This document shows, one piece after another, positions 34,530 to 43,807 of a stretch of 64,000 bases of DNA. Source of the DNA: Actinomycetota bacterium (lineage in GTDB: Bacteria; Actinomycetota; Actinomycetes; S36-B12; UBA5976); the NCBI GenBank assembly GCA_009698575.1, contig WLPX01000001.1, positions 1 through 64,000 of the forward strand. The letters are read 5' to 3'. How positions within the stretch are numbered: the stretch's first letter is position 1; every line of letters starts with the position of its first letter. Position numbers and translations under genes: made by a program. The notes under the pieces were generated by a model that saw only the letters and a program-made list of their open reading frames with translations, ran no database searches and was not told the origin of the DNA.

Positions 34530-34742
34530 ATGGCTGATGTGCGCGCAGATATGGTTGCCAACGTGATGGAAATTTACGTCACTGAAGGCGCCAACATCAA
34601 TGCCGGGGACACCATAGTTTTACTTGAATCCATGAAGATGGAAATTCCAGTGATTGCAGAGCAAGCTGGCAAAGTTTCTCGACTGGCAGTTAGCGTCGGG
34701 GATGTCGTCCAAGAAGGCGACTTAATCATTTCCATTGATTAA
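34530..34742 (+). CDS. Biotin/lipoyl-attachment domain protein (BCCP-like)
   Basis: A 70-residue single domain with the biotinylation motif ESMKMEIP; the middle lysine is the attachment site. It is one biotinyl domain and nothing else, so it must serve as a carrier for a separate carboxylase subunit, as small actinobacterial BCCPs do. No carboxylase gene is in the neighbourhood. It starts at ATG 34530 after GAGG. A bidirectional terminator follows. Confidence 0.88.
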   Translation: MADVRADMVANVMEIYVTEGANINAGDTIVLLESMKMEIPVIAEQAGKVSRLAVSVGDVVQEGDLIISID

Positions 34743-34754
34743 TGGTTTTGGGCA

Positions 34755-34790
34755 GAAAAAAAGTCTGGCGAACCAGACTCTTTTGACAAA
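34755..34790. terminator. Bidirectional terminator between BCCP-like and bL37 genes
   Basis: A seven-base stem (34762-34768 with 34773-34779) with a CGAA loop. A-rich sequence on the left becomes seven T residues for the minus strand, and TCTTTT follows on the plus strand. It serves both converging genes. Confidence 0.82.
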
Positions 34791-34795
34791 TTGGC

Positions 34796-34870
34796 TTAAG
34801 CGTTTGGACGACGGCCGTGGTTTGCCTTGTTCTTCTTACGATCACGCTTTTTGCGGCCGCGCTTGCTCAT
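34796..34870 (-). CDS. Ribosomal protein bL37 (24 residues)
   Basis: A tiny gene encoding 24 residues, MSKRGRKKRDRKKNKANHGR then RPNA. The sequence matches the very short, basic actinobacterial large-subunit protein bL37 seen in mycobacterial ribosomes. An AAGGAG ribosome site lies eight bases upstream of the ATG. It has its own terminator. It is too short for ordinary gene callers and easily missed. Confidence 0.88.
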   Translation of the reverse strand: MSKRGRKKRDRKKNKANHGRRPNA

Positions 34871-34972
34871 GAGGTGCTCCTTGCAATTTAGCTTAGGTAC
34901 CAAGAATACGGGTTAAGGCGGATCCAAGGAAATTTGAGGGCTTGGCACCCGATTGGGTAAGTATCAAAGGGA

Positions 34973-35701
34973 CTAAAACAGGGTCTGATTAGTAATTAAT
35001 TCGGCGGAATTGTTCCTGACGTTTCCAACTGCCGGAGCGACTTCCCACTCCTGGATCTGCGTTGATTCGGCGGCTTCCAAAATCTGTGCCAACGGGTTTG
35101 GGCCCGGCGCCAACCAAAGTGCGCGCAATTCAGGCGCAACTAATACCGGCATGCGATCGTGAATGTGGGCGAACTCAGGTCGGGCTTGCTGCGTCAGAAT
35201 TGCTGTGGTCCAAAGCGGCTCTCCGTCGGGCTGGGTCCACGATTCAAAAATTCCAGCAAAACCCAATAGCGACTCACTTGGATCCGAGAAGTAGTGGGGA
35301 ATCTTTTTGCCGGCATTGGTATGCCATTCATACCAACCATCAGCTGGAACTATGCAGCGACGTTTAACTATCGCGGAACGAAATGACGGTTTTTCTGCAG
35401 CCGTTTCACTTCGGGCATTTATCATGCGAGAGCCAATGGCTGGATCTTTAGACCAGGACGGAACTAAGCCCCATTGGAAGTTTGCCATCGTTGTTAAATC
35501 TTCATGTTGCAATATCGCTGGGATTTGGTGCGTGGGTGCAACGTTATAGTTTGGACGAGTCGAGACGGTATCCAGCTCCGCGGTACCCACGATTGGCGCA
35601 GTTAAATCTGCGATCACACCATTAAGGATCGCAAGTGCGCTGACATTGAATTGCGCCGCAATCATTTTTGGATCAGTCTTTAACGTGTATCTTCCGCACA
35701 T
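34973..35701 (-). CDS. SRAP-domain protein (YedK/HMCES family)
   Basis: A 242-residue SOS-response-associated peptidase-like protein. Cys2, exposed after removal of Met1, is the nucleophile that crosslinks to abasic sites in single-stranded DNA. Other family motifs are RPNYNVAPT, WGLVPSW, INARSETA and RCIVPADGWYEW. It shields abasic sites from error-prone repair. The gene is divergent from aroA, 35 bases away. Confidence 0.92.
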   Translation of the reverse strand: MCGRYTLKTDPKMIAAQFNVSALAILNGVIADLTAPIVGTAELDTVSTRPNYNVAPTHQIPAILQHEDLTTMANFQWGLVPSWSKDPAIGSRMINARSETAAEKPSFRSAIVKRRCIVPADGWYEWHTNAGKKIPHYFSDPSESLLGFAGIFESWTQPDGEPLWTTAILTQQARPEFAHIHDRMPVLVAPELRALWLAPGPNPLAQILEAAESTQIQEWEVAPAVGNVRNNSAELITNQTLF

Positions 35702-35736
35702 ATTGAATTATTCTGCCAGCCGTTAGGCTAAGAGGC

Positions 35737-37017
35737 GTGCCAGAACTGTGGAATGCTCCGATGCGATCTGAGCCGGTCCATGCCCAAATTCGAATCCCCG
35801 GATCTAAGTCCCTGACAAACCGCTGGTTAATACTGGCTTCCTTGACCAATGGCGAATGCCGAATAAATCATCCACTGCAAGCGCGAGACACCTTGCTTAT
35901 GGCGCAAGCCATCAGCGCTTTGGGTAGTTCGGTTGAAATTAATGACGATGCCTTTGTCGTAACACCCGGCCAGGCGCAAAGTTCTACCGAGATCGATTGC
36001 GGACTGGCTGGAACTGTTATGCGCTTTGTGCCGCCGATCGCTGCCTTAACAAGTGTCGATGTTCGCTTTGATGGCGATCCTCATGCCAGAGTCCGTCCAA
36101 TGCAACAAATAATTTCATCATTACGCGATCTAGATGTAGAAATTAGAGATGATGGCAGAGGAACTTTGCCTTTTACGATCGCAGGCAAAGGGTTCGTGCC
36201 TGGTGGCGCAGTAACTATTGATGCGTCGGCATCATCGCAGTTTGTGAGCGCGCTACTTCTTGCTGGTTGTCGCTTTGATGATGGAGTGACGATTACACAT
36301 TCAGGTACGGCATTACCGTCACTGCCACATATCGATATGTCGGTCGAAGTTTTACGTGAACTTGGAATCCGAGTAGACGTTGACATTGTTAATCAAGCAA
36401 ATGCGAGTTGGGTGGTGCACCCAGGAATTCCACAACCTTTCAATGTCACCGTAGAGCCAGACTTGTCGAATGCTGCTCCGTTCCTAGCAGCAGCTTTAGT
36501 TTGTGGTGGGTCTGTAACAATTCCGGATTGGCCAGAGACCACAACCCAAGCCGGTAATTTATTGCTGTCGCTTCTGCCGCAACTGGGCGCAACTGTGTCG
36601 CATTCTGGTCACGACCTAACCGTGACTGGTACCGGCGAAATAACTGGGCTTGACGTTGACCTAACAGAAGCTGGCGAACTCACTCCCGTCATTGCGGCGC
36701 TTTGTGCACTAGCCCAAACGCCATCTATGCTTCGCGGGATTGCACATTTGCGCGGACATGAAACGGATCGGCTAGCAGCACTAACTACAGAAATTTCCAA
36801 ACTAGGCGGAGACATCACCGAGACCCCAGATGGGCTCTCAATCAAGCCCGCCAAACTTCATGGTGGTTCGTTCGGTACGTATTCTGATCATCGAATGGCT
36901 ATGGCTGGGGCCGTTATTGGATTGGCAGTGCCTGACGTCGTAATTGAAGACATCGCTACCACCAGTAAAACATTGCCAGAATTTGCCAGCATGTGGCATG
37001 CCATGGTGACCGCGTGA
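35737..37017 (+). CDS. aroA: 5-enolpyruvylshikimate-3-phosphate synthase
   Basis: A 426-residue EPSP synthase of the shikimate pathway (aromatic amino acids). The substrate motif PGSKSLTNR lies near residue 22, DCGLAGTVMRF follows, and the late HRMAMAGAVIG motif completes it. Start GTG 35737 with AGAGG upstream. It precedes rsgA and hisN, a neighbourhood shared by many actinobacteria. The glycine in LAGT is kept, so it is the glyphosate-sensitive type by that feature. Confidence 0.95.
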   Translation: MPELWNAPMRSEPVHAQIRIPGSKSLTNRWLILASLTNGECRINHPLQARDTLLMAQAISALGSSVEINDDAFVVTPGQAQSSTEIDCGLAGTVMRFVPPIAALTSVDVRFDGDPHARVRPMQQIISSLRDLDVEIRDDGRGTLPFTIAGKGFVPGGAVTIDASASSQFVSALLLAGCRFDDGVTITHSGTALPSLPHIDMSVEVLRELGIRVDVDIVNQANASWVVHPGIPQPFNVTVEPDLSNAAPFLAAALVCGGSVTIPDWPETTTQAGNLLLSLLPQLGATVSHSGHDLTVTGTGEITGLDVDLTEAGELTPVIAALCALAQTPSMLRGIAHLRGHETDRLAALTTEISKLGGDITETPDGLSIKPAKLHGGSFGTYSDHRMAMAGAVIGLAVPDVVIEDIATTSKTLPEFASMWHAMVTA

Positions 37018-38045
37018 GTCACTACGACGAAGATTCAATCTCGCAGCGCCCGAGCCGAGGAAATTCCCGTCGCCGCACTAAGGATCGACCTGATTTTTCA
37101 GAAGCCACCATCGGGCAAGTTATCGGAGTCGATCGAGGTCGAATCACTTGCGTAGTTCCTGCTGGGGCGTTACACCAAGATCAAGTTGAAGTAACCACTG
37201 TTAAAGCGCGTGAGCTTGGGCGCAAAGGTGTCGTTATTGGCGATCGAGTTCGTCTAGTTGGAGACTTATCGGGAACTTTCGATACTTTGGCTCGCTTAGT
37301 CGAAATTATTGATCGAGAAACTGTATTAACCAGAACTGCCGATGATAGTGATCCGATTGAACGCGTGATTGTTGCTAACGCAGATCAAATGGCAATAGTT
37401 ACAGCTACGGCAAACCCAGAACCAAGAGTTGGGCTAATCGATCGTTCATTAGTCGCAGCTTATGAAGCAGGCTTAGCGCCTATTTTGATCATCACCAAAG
37501 TTGATTTGGGTTCTGCCCAAGAACTACTAGATAACTATGCCGGCATGGATTTGCAGCACATTTTGGTAAATCAAAAAACTGGCGAAGGAATTACTGAAGT
37601 AAGGGCTGCTTTATCAGGTCGAACTACCGTTTTCTTAGGCCATTCTGGCGTTGGTAAATCCACGCTAGTTAATTCCTTAGCACCCGAGGCCTTGCGCACA
37701 ACAGGTGCCGTAAATGATGTAACGGGTAGAGGTAAGCACACTTCAACTTCGGCGCGCGCAATTCCATTGCCAGATGATTCTGGCTGGGTAATAGATACCC
37801 CAGGTCTTCGATCATTTGGATTGGCACACGTTAAGCCAGCAGACATAATCGAATCATTTCCAGAACTAGTCGAAGGTGCAGTTGAATGTCCCCGTGCTTG
37901 CACTCACGTAAATGCTGCAGGAGTTGCGCCGCCTGATTGCGCTCTCGATACTTGGGTTGCGCAAGGAAATGCTGGTGAGGCTGGATTAAGTCGGTTGAGT
38001 TCCTTGCGCCGACTCTTGGTCGCCTTGCAAACGCCGTCTAGCTAA
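37014..38045 (+). CDS. rsgA: Ribosome small-subunit-dependent GTPase A
   Basis: A 343-residue circularly permuted GTPase. The order is OB-fold domain, then G4 (TKVD), G1 (GHSGVGKSTL), G3 (DTPGLRSFGL) and a zinc region with CPRACTHVN. It tests maturation of the 30S subunit decoding centre. The chosen start GTG 37014 overlaps the aroA stop by four bases (GTGA). The final 60 bases overlap the convergent YkvA-like gene. Confidence 0.93.
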   Translation: MSHYDEDSISQRPSRGNSRRRTKDRPDFSEATIGQVIGVDRGRITCVVPAGALHQDQVEVTTVKARELGRKGVVIGDRVRLVGDLSGTFDTLARLVEIIDRETVLTRTADDSDPIERVIVANADQMAIVTATANPEPRVGLIDRSLVAAYEAGLAPILIITKVDLGSAQELLDNYAGMDLQHILVNQKTGEGITEVRAALSGRTTVFLGHSGVGKSTLVNSLAPEALRTTGAVNDVTGRGKHTSTSARAIPLPDDSGWVIDTPGLRSFGLAHVKPADIIESFPELVEGAVECPRACTHVNAAGVAPPDCALDTWVAQGNAGEAGLSRLSSLRRLLVALQTPSS

Positions 38046-38414
38046 GTCGTAGTGCTCATCAGTAATTGCTGGACCAAGTCGCTTTAAAACCAACATTAAA
38101 ACTGCGAAATCATCAGTGAAGCCAAAGCCGGCAATTAAATCCGGAAATAAATCAATTGGCAAAATAAAATAAGCAATTGCAGCAGCCAACGTGGCCTTTA
38201 CTTTGATTGAAGTATTTGGATCGCGTAACGCATAGTAAGCCGCAGTAATTTGGGTAGTGAAAGGAATTTTGTCTGCGTTCGCTGTCAGTTTTGCAGGAAA
38301 GGCATTCAAGATTTCGGCAATTTTTTCAGGGTTAGAAAGTATGTCGTTAATGCCACGATTAACTACTTTTTGACTCTGGCTATCTAGAGTTTCCAGATTG
38401 GATTTCTTGCTCAC
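37986..38414 (-). CDS. YkvA/DUF1232 small membrane protein
   Basis: A 142-residue protein with the DUF1232 domain, marked by YFILPIDLFPD followed by FGFTDDFAVLMLVLK. The family is widespread, probably membrane-associated and of unknown function. Its last 60 bases are antisense to the end of rsgA, an unusually long overlap here, so the extreme C-terminus (RLQGDQESAQGTQPT) may not be under strong constraint. Confidence 0.8.
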   Translation of the reverse strand: MSKKSNLETLDSQSQKVVNRGINDILSNPEKIAEILNAFPAKLTANADKIPFTTQITAAYYALRDPNTSIKVKATLAAAIAYFILPIDLFPDLIAGFGFTDDFAVLMLVLKRLGPAITDEHYDLARRRLQGDQESAQGTQPT

Positions 38415-38477
38415 TAACTCACCCCTAACTTGATACCAAGTTTCTAACTCCCAGCCTAAGCCAGTTACAGTTAATAC

Positions 38478-39248
38478 ATGAATTCCGATCTTAAGTTGGC
38501 CCTGGAAATGGCTGATGCTGCTGATGCAATTTCAATGGCGCGGTATCGCGCTCTTGATCTCCAGATCGAGACAAAGCCAGATTTCACGCCCGTTACAGAG
38601 GCTGACCGAGCCGTCGAAACTGCGCTGCGAAACACAATAGGTGCGAGTCGGCCAACAGATGGAATCATCGGTGAAGAATTTCCAAATACCAATGAGGATG
38701 CGTCACGAACCTGGATCATTGATCCCATTGACGCAACCAAGAATTACGTTCGAGGCGTCCCAGTTTGGGGAACGCTGATTGCTCTGGCAATAGAAGGTGA
38801 GCCAATTGTTGGAGTGGTGTCTGCCCCAGCCATGGGACGTCGCTGGTGGGCAAGTCCCGAAGACGGCGCATTCACGCAAGACGTGGACGGTTCGGTTCGA
38901 AAAATTTCCCCTTCGAAAGTGCAATCACTAACTGATGCCTCGTTCTCATATTCAGATGCCGTGGGCTGGGATTTGCTCGGCAAAGATTCACTTGCAAAAA
39001 TAACGACTGCAGTTTGGCGCACCCGAGGTTACGGTGACTTTTGGTCGCATCTATTGGTTGCTGAAGGCGCGGTTGACATCGCCATTGAACCAGAATTGCA
39101 AAACTACGACATGGCTGCGTTCATCGCCATCGTGGTTGCAGCTGGCTGCAAAGTCACCGGTGTTCAAGGTCAAAGCGCAATGAAAGCCGGTCACGCTATT
39201 ACTACAAATGCCTTATTGCATGATCAGGTTTTGGGATTACTTAATTAG
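38478..39248 (+). CDS. hisN: Histidinol-phosphatase, inositol monophosphatase family
   Basis: A 256-residue magnesium-dependent phosphatase. The metal-binding motifs are GEE at about 65, WIIDPIDATKNYVRG at about 78, and the late YDMAAF with the third acidic ligand. In actinobacteria HisN carries out the histidinol-phosphatase step of histidine synthesis, and its place after aroA and rsgA supports that. Inositol monophosphatase is the alternative. Its end overlaps the P450 gene by 12 bases. Confidence 0.9.
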   Translation: MNSDLKLALEMADAADAISMARYRALDLQIETKPDFTPVTEADRAVETALRNTIGASRPTDGIIGEEFPNTNEDASRTWIIDPIDATKNYVRGVPVWGTLIALAIEGEPIVGVVSAPAMGRRWWASPEDGAFTQDVDGSVRKISPSKVQSLTDASFSYSDAVGWDLLGKDSLAKITTAVWRTRGYGDFWSHLLVAEGAVDIAIEPELQNYDMAAFIAIVVAAGCKVTGVQGQSAMKAGHAITTNALLHDQVLGLLN

Positions 39249-40571
39249 CCGCGAAATTCGTACTGGCATTCCGCCAACTGGACGAAGTGTCACTGAAGCA
39301 TCAATTGGTACTGGCTCATTGTGTACTGCGGTTATCTGCCAATTTTTTGCGATATGGGCGAGAATCATTGATCCCTCGAGGCGCGCCATCTCTTTTCCGA
39401 TGCAAAGTCTTGCTCCGGCACCGAACGGCAGGTAGCCAAGTTGAGGCGAACCACCGATGAATCGTTCTGGCTGAAACTCAAGTGGCTGCTCCCAGGCCTT
39501 AGGGTTCCTATGAACTAACCATGGACTAATGATCACTAGCGAGTTAGCCGGAATTTCAATTCCATCGATGATCATATCGCTAAGTGTGCGACGCGTGATG
39601 ATCCAAGCGGGTGGATAGAGTCGCAAGGATTCATCGAACACTAACTTTGCAGATTCGGGAGCTAATTGCAGTTTTTGCATTTCACCGGGATTTGTAATCA
39701 GAAGCTGCCAAGCCCAGGTGAGCGCACTAGCCACGGTCTCGTGACCAGCGACAATGAAAGTTACTATTTCGTCTCTAATTTGCTGTTTGGTAAGCGGAAC
39801 TTCTAAGTCAGGATCCAGCAAAACATCCAGCATGTCACGAATGGGAGCATCTGGTGCCAGTATGTTACTCAATCTTGCTGCGATGATTGCATCAACCGCC
39901 TTATCAAGTCTAGAAATAGCTCGACGCATCCGCAGGTTTGCTGGAGTTGGAACAATCATCGGTAGCGCTAGTGGATTTCGAGCTTTTGCAACGACACCAT
40001 GAAGCGCAACTAAAGTTGCAGAGGTAATTTCATCAACTTCATCGTCAATAGCCACACCAAAAAGTGCACCACAAGTTATCTCTAATGCAATCGACATCAT
40101 CGCGTGATCTATATCCACTATTGCTGGTCCAGCTTGCGTTAGTTCGTTCCAATGTTGATCGAGTTTTTCTAATCCAACAGACACATGGTGCTCAGAGAGT
40201 GCAATCATTTCTTGATGAAATGCAGGCTGGAGCATGCGCCGTCGTGGCCGCCACGCTTGCGTTTCTGCCGTGAGCAATCCCTCCCCTGTCACTAACGACA
40301 AATTGTTGTACTGCAATGTTTGCTTAGAAGTTTGATTATGTTGATTAACTAAAATTTCACGCGCACCTTCTGGCGAGCTAACTAAGTAAGTTGCCGGTTT
40401 TGGAATTGGAAACTGAACAACATCTCCGTGTTCCTGCCATACCTGCTCTAGATAAGTAAGTGGATCTTTCAAAATGGCGTGAAGGCTTCGCAACATTTTG
40501 CCGCCAGCTGGCCCAGGTGCGGTTACCGGCGTATTCCACCCATAACGCTTAGGAAGTTCTGCTTCAGACAT
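39237..40571 (-). CDS. Cytochrome P450
   Basis: A 444-residue soluble P450. The heme-binding loop FGAGARLCIG gives Cys390 as axial ligand, the I-helix reads VAGHETVAS, and ExxR is ESLRLYPP. It is a class I-type bacterial enzyme that needs a ferredoxin and reductase, none of which is nearby. The start is directly adjacent to the stop of the EamA transporter gene, so both are cotranscribed. Substrate unknown; fatty acid, terpenoid and carotenoid hydroxylation are all possible. Confidence 0.92.
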   Translation of the reverse strand: MSEAELPKRYGWNTPVTAPGPAGGKMLRSLHAILKDPLTYLEQVWQEHGDVVQFPIPKPATYLVSSPEGAREILVNQHNQTSKQTLQYNNLSLVTGEGLLTAETQAWRPRRRMLQPAFHQEMIALSEHHVSVGLEKLDQHWNELTQAGPAIVDIDHAMMSIALEITCGALFGVAIDDEVDEITSATLVALHGVVAKARNPLALPMIVPTPANLRMRRAISRLDKAVDAIIAARLSNILAPDAPIRDMLDVLLDPDLEVPLTKQQIRDEIVTFIVAGHETVASALTWAWQLLITNPGEMQKLQLAPESAKLVFDESLRLYPPAWIITRRTLSDMIIDGIEIPANSLVIISPWLVHRNPKAWEQPLEFQPERFIGGSPQLGYLPFGAGARLCIGKEMARLEGSMILAHIAKNWQITAVHNEPVPIDASVTLRPVGGMPVRISRLIK

Positions 40572-41465
40572 TTAAGAAAGTGCCGATGACTCGTTACGCT
40601 TCAGCGGAAGTAGGCCAAGCACCAGCGCGCTTCCAAACAAAATACAAGCCGCGCCGATCAAGTCCGTTACCGTGACTTTTTCACCAAGGAATACTGCGCC
40701 GACAAATACTGCAACTACGGGAACCATGAATTCGGTAGTTAGTGCTTTGGTCGCGCCAATTTCAGCGACAAGTCGGAAGTAAAGAATGTAGGCCAACGCA
40801 CTTGCTGTGCCTGCTAGTAAGAATAGCCAGCCAAAAGATGAAGGGGTAGGCGTCTTAACTATTGGAACAATAAACATGAATGGCAGCAAATAAAGTCCAC
40901 CGAAAGTGAACGTTCCGATCGTTTGTTCCCAGGCTCCGATGTGCTGAGCTTTAACTTTTGAATAATTGCCGCCTAGTGCAAATCCAAATGAGGCAATTGA
41001 TGAGCCGATAAAACCTAGAAAGAAATTCATGTCGAGGGCTTGAGACGATAATCCAATTAGGATGACAACTCCCCCAAAGCCAATCCAAAGACCCAAGATC
41101 ATTAACTTGGTGTGCTTTTGCTTACCCCACACCCGCTCAATCAAAGCGCTATAGAGCGGAATAGTCGTAACAAGGATCGCAGTTAATGCAGTTCCTAATT
41201 TCGAAAGCGCAAATGTCATCCCACCAAGATTCATTGCAACTGATGTAGCACCTAGGATCGCAAAATGTTTCGTGTCGTTGACATCGTAAGTCAATGCAAC
41301 TTTCATAACTTTGGCTAGAACTAGCAGAATCAAAACTGCCGCAAAGGCCCGGAAGCTCACGCCACCAACCCAGCCAAAAGTTGCGATCACTTTTGTAAGC
41401 CAAACAAAAGATAAACCCCAGAACATGAAGGTCCAAAAGTACATGTTTAGTTGGCGAGGTGTCAC
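40572..41465 (-). CDS. EamA/DMT-superfamily transporter
   Basis: A 297-residue membrane protein with about ten segments in two repeated EamA halves (the second begins near residue 150). It belongs to the drug/metabolite transporter superfamily, usually exporters of amino acids or small metabolites. GTG start at 41465. It is the upstream partner of the P450 gene with zero bases between, so it could move the P450 substrate or product. Confidence 0.87.
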   Translation of the reverse strand: MTPRQLNMYFWTFMFWGLSFVWLTKVIATFGWVGGVSFRAFAAVLILLVLAKVMKVALTYDVNDTKHFAILGATSVAMNLGGMTFALSKLGTALTAILVTTIPLYSALIERVWGKQKHTKLMILGLWIGFGGVVILIGLSSQALDMNFFLGFIGSSIASFGFALGGNYSKVKAQHIGAWEQTIGTFTFGGLYLLPFMFIVPIVKTPTPSSFGWLFLLAGTASALAYILYFRLVAEIGATKALTTEFMVPVVAVFVGAVFLGEKVTVTDLIGAACILFGSALVLGLLPLKRNESSALS

Positions 41466-41512
41466 GTGATAACTCTATCGGCGGCGCTGGGTCCTTATCG
41501 GTAAGGAGTTGG

Positions 41513-42457
41513 CTACTGTCGCTTACCTAAGGTGTCAATGGCTTCGATTAAAAGATTCCAAAATTTATCGACATCAAGTTCCATGGCTACGTCTACATTG
41601 GCGACCTGTCCAGTTGTGCCATAAAGGTCCACCACTGTTGCTCCCCTAGTTAACTCGCCAGTTAGCTCTACGGATACCGGCGCAGAAATAAGTTTTGCCA
41701 CGCTCATATCAATGATGATGGCTAACGCAACCGGATCATGTACGGGAGGATCTGGCATGTTAAAAACATCTTGATAAGTAGTGGCAAAAAACTTCATTAG
41801 ATCGACAACAGTATGTGCCAAGTCGGTATTTAGCGCACTAATCCGATCCAATACTTCTGGCGTAGCTAACGCTTGGTGAGTTATGTTTAAGCCCGACATA
41901 ATCAGCGGCAGTCCGCTACGCAAGACTATGTCTGCAGCTTCCGGATCCGCCCAAATATTGAATTCCGCATATGGTGTCCAATTGCCGCGTTCAGTACTAC
42001 CGCCCATAAAGGAAATGTGTTCGATTTTCGAATGCAATTCAGGATGCGCCTGAAGAAACATTGCGATGTTTGTAAGAGGTCCAGTAGGAATCAATGTCAC
42101 CTTGCGATCCGATTCCGAAACTAGCTTTGCTATCAACTCAACAGCTGTTAGCGGTGACAATTCAAAAGTGGGCTCAGGCAATTCCGCGCCATCTAAAGCA
42201 GTTGCGCCATGAATTGAAGGTGCGGCACTCGCCTTGCCCGCTATCGGATCGTTCGCACCTTTTGCAACGGGTACCAATATGTTTGCTACCGCACACATCC
42301 GAAGTGCGTTGTAGGTAACTTTTTCAAGTGAACCATTTCCTGAGACGGTGGTTATTCCCAACAACTCAACTGCAGGATTGGCGGCTGCCAACAAAATAGT
42401 CATTGCGTCATCATGCCCAGGGTCGCAATCCAAAATAATCCGAGTTGGCAATGTCAT
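41513..42457 (-). CDS. Inosine-uridine-type nucleoside hydrolase
   Basis: A 314-residue calcium-dependent nucleoside hydrolase. The DCDPGHDDA motif at residues 10-18 is the metal site; STERGNWTPYAEFNIWADPEAA and the C-terminal HDPVALA motif (final metal ligand) are also present. It splits ribonucleosides into base and ribose for salvage. It lies divergent from the aconitase X genes by 61 bases. Base preference cannot be read by eye. Confidence 0.92.
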   Translation of the reverse strand: MTLPTRIILDCDPGHDDAMTILLAAANPAVELLGITTVSGNGSLEKVTYNALRMCAVANILVPVAKGANDPIAGKASAAPSIHGATALDGAELPEPTFELSPLTAVELIAKLVSESDRKVTLIPTGPLTNIAMFLQAHPELHSKIEHISFMGGSTERGNWTPYAEFNIWADPEAADIVLRSGLPLIMSGLNITHQALATPEVLDRISALNTDLAHTVVDLMKFFATTYQDVFNMPDPPVHDPVALAIIIDMSVAKLISAPVSVELTGELTRGATVVDLYGTTGQVANVDVAMELDVDKFWNLLIEAIDTLGKRQ

Positions 42458-42518
42458 AGAGCCATTCTGCCGTACCCAGCCAGATAGTCTTTATGAGCCT
42501 CGTCAATAGGATGTGAAT

Positions 42519-43805
42519 ATGCCTAGTCAAGTAAATCTTGTACTTACAACTGAAGAACAAGCAATGCTAGCTGGCGCCAACGGTCCTGCTGTTGCCATGT
42601 GTATGCGAATTATTGTTGGTGTGGCAAATGCAAACGGTGCTGAAAAACTTATTGAAATTGAATCTGCGCATGCAGATGGAACTTTGTACCACGGTGAGGC
42701 TGGATTAGATTTCACCGAAAAACTTGTGGCACTTGGTGGCAAAGTTAAAGTCCGCACTACTACTAACGTGGGTTCGCTAGATCTATTACATCCCGACCTG
42801 GTGCACGGCGACAAAACTTTGATGGAACATGGTCGACGTTTAATGGATGCTCACATTGCACTTGGTTGCGAGCCCACCTGGTCATGCGCACCATACCAAG
42901 CTGGGCATCGGCCAGCTTTTGGAACTCACGTAGCGTGGGCAGAATCAAATGCCATTGCATTTGTTAATTCAGTACTTGGTGCCCGCTCGGATCGATACGG
43001 TGATTTTTTAGACTTGTCCGCAGCAGTTACTGGCCGAGTTCCATTCGGTGGACTTCATCATGATGCTGCGCGCAAAGCTGTATTAGTTTTAGATTTTTCC
43101 CAGATCGATTCCAAGATGTTTGCTGAGGATGCAGCCTGGGCTGCCCTTGGCGTAATTTTGGGAAATCGCGCAGGCACCCGAGTTGCTGCCATGGTTGGCC
43201 TTCCTGGCGATTTAAGTGACGGTGGTGTCACGGAAGATCGCCTAAAGGGAATGGGTGCAACTGGAGCCTCAGCCGGAGGCGTAGGCCTGTTCCACGTAGT
43301 TGGTATCACACCGGAAGCACCGACACTAGAGGCAATAGTTGCCCCCAGTGCGGAATATGTTGTCATGACAGCCGAAGATGTTCGACAGGCTCGGGATCAA
43401 CTAAGCACTACCGCTAGTGACAAACTCGATGCCGTAAGTCTTGGGACGCCACATTTCTCAATTGCAGAATTCCGAGCGTTGGCTGAAGTAATCGGTGATG
43501 GCCCCAAGTTTGCTGAGTACATCGATTTCTACATTTCCACCAGCCGCGATGTTATGTCACGTGCAAAAGATCTTGGTTACTTGGATATATTTCTCGCCGC
43601 AGGTGGTCGAGTGCTAACTGATACCTGTACTTATGTAACGCCAGTGATGAGCACAAACGTAAAGAATGTGATGACAAACTCTGGCAAGTGGGCTTGGTAT
43701 GCACCAGGCAATCTTGGAATTGATACCGTCCTAGGTAGCTTGTCGGAATGCGTTGCTTCAGCTCGTGCCGGTCGAGTAGTTCGCGATGAAAGTCTGTGGT
43801 CGTAG
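42519..43805 (+). CDS. Aconitase X large (catalytic) subunit
   Basis: A 428-residue AcnX (DUF521) protein. Family motifs are SAHADGTLYHG, TTNVGSLDLL, PTWSCAPYQ with Cys123 and AWAESNAIAFVNSVLGARSD. A late cysteine context is TDTCTY (Cys370). AcnX enzymes carry an iron or iron-sulfur centre and are dehydratases; bacterial ones studied act on cis-3-hydroxy-L-proline, archaeal ones on mevalonate phosphate. The partner subunit is encoded just after. ATG 42519 is preferred over GTG 42513 because AGG lies eight bases upstream. No proline-metabolism gene is adjacent, so substrate remains open. Confidence 0.9.
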   Translation: MPSQVNLVLTTEEQAMLAGANGPAVAMCMRIIVGVANANGAEKLIEIESAHADGTLYHGEAGLDFTEKLVALGGKVKVRTTTNVGSLDLLHPDLVHGDKTLMEHGRRLMDAHIALGCEPTWSCAPYQAGHRPAFGTHVAWAESNAIAFVNSVLGARSDRYGDFLDLSAAVTGRVPFGGLHHDAARKAVLVLDFSQIDSKMFAEDAAWAALGVILGNRAGTRVAAMVGLPGDLSDGGVTEDRLKGMGATGASAGGVGLFHVVGITPEAPTLEAIVAPSAEYVVMTAEDVRQARDQLSTTASDKLDAVSLGTPHFSIAEFRALAEVIGDGPKFAEYIDFYISTSRDVMSRAKDLGYLDIFLAAGGRVLTDTCTYVTPVMSTNVKNVMTNSGKWAWYAPGNLGIDTVLGSLSECVASARAGRVVRDESLWS

Positions 43806-43807
43806 CC

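Noticed and set aside
42519-43805. Ring-opening amidohydrolase (cyanuric acid/barbiturase type)
   Set aside because: The CAPYQ, WAESNA and GSLDL motifs and the DUF126 partner identify aconitase X.
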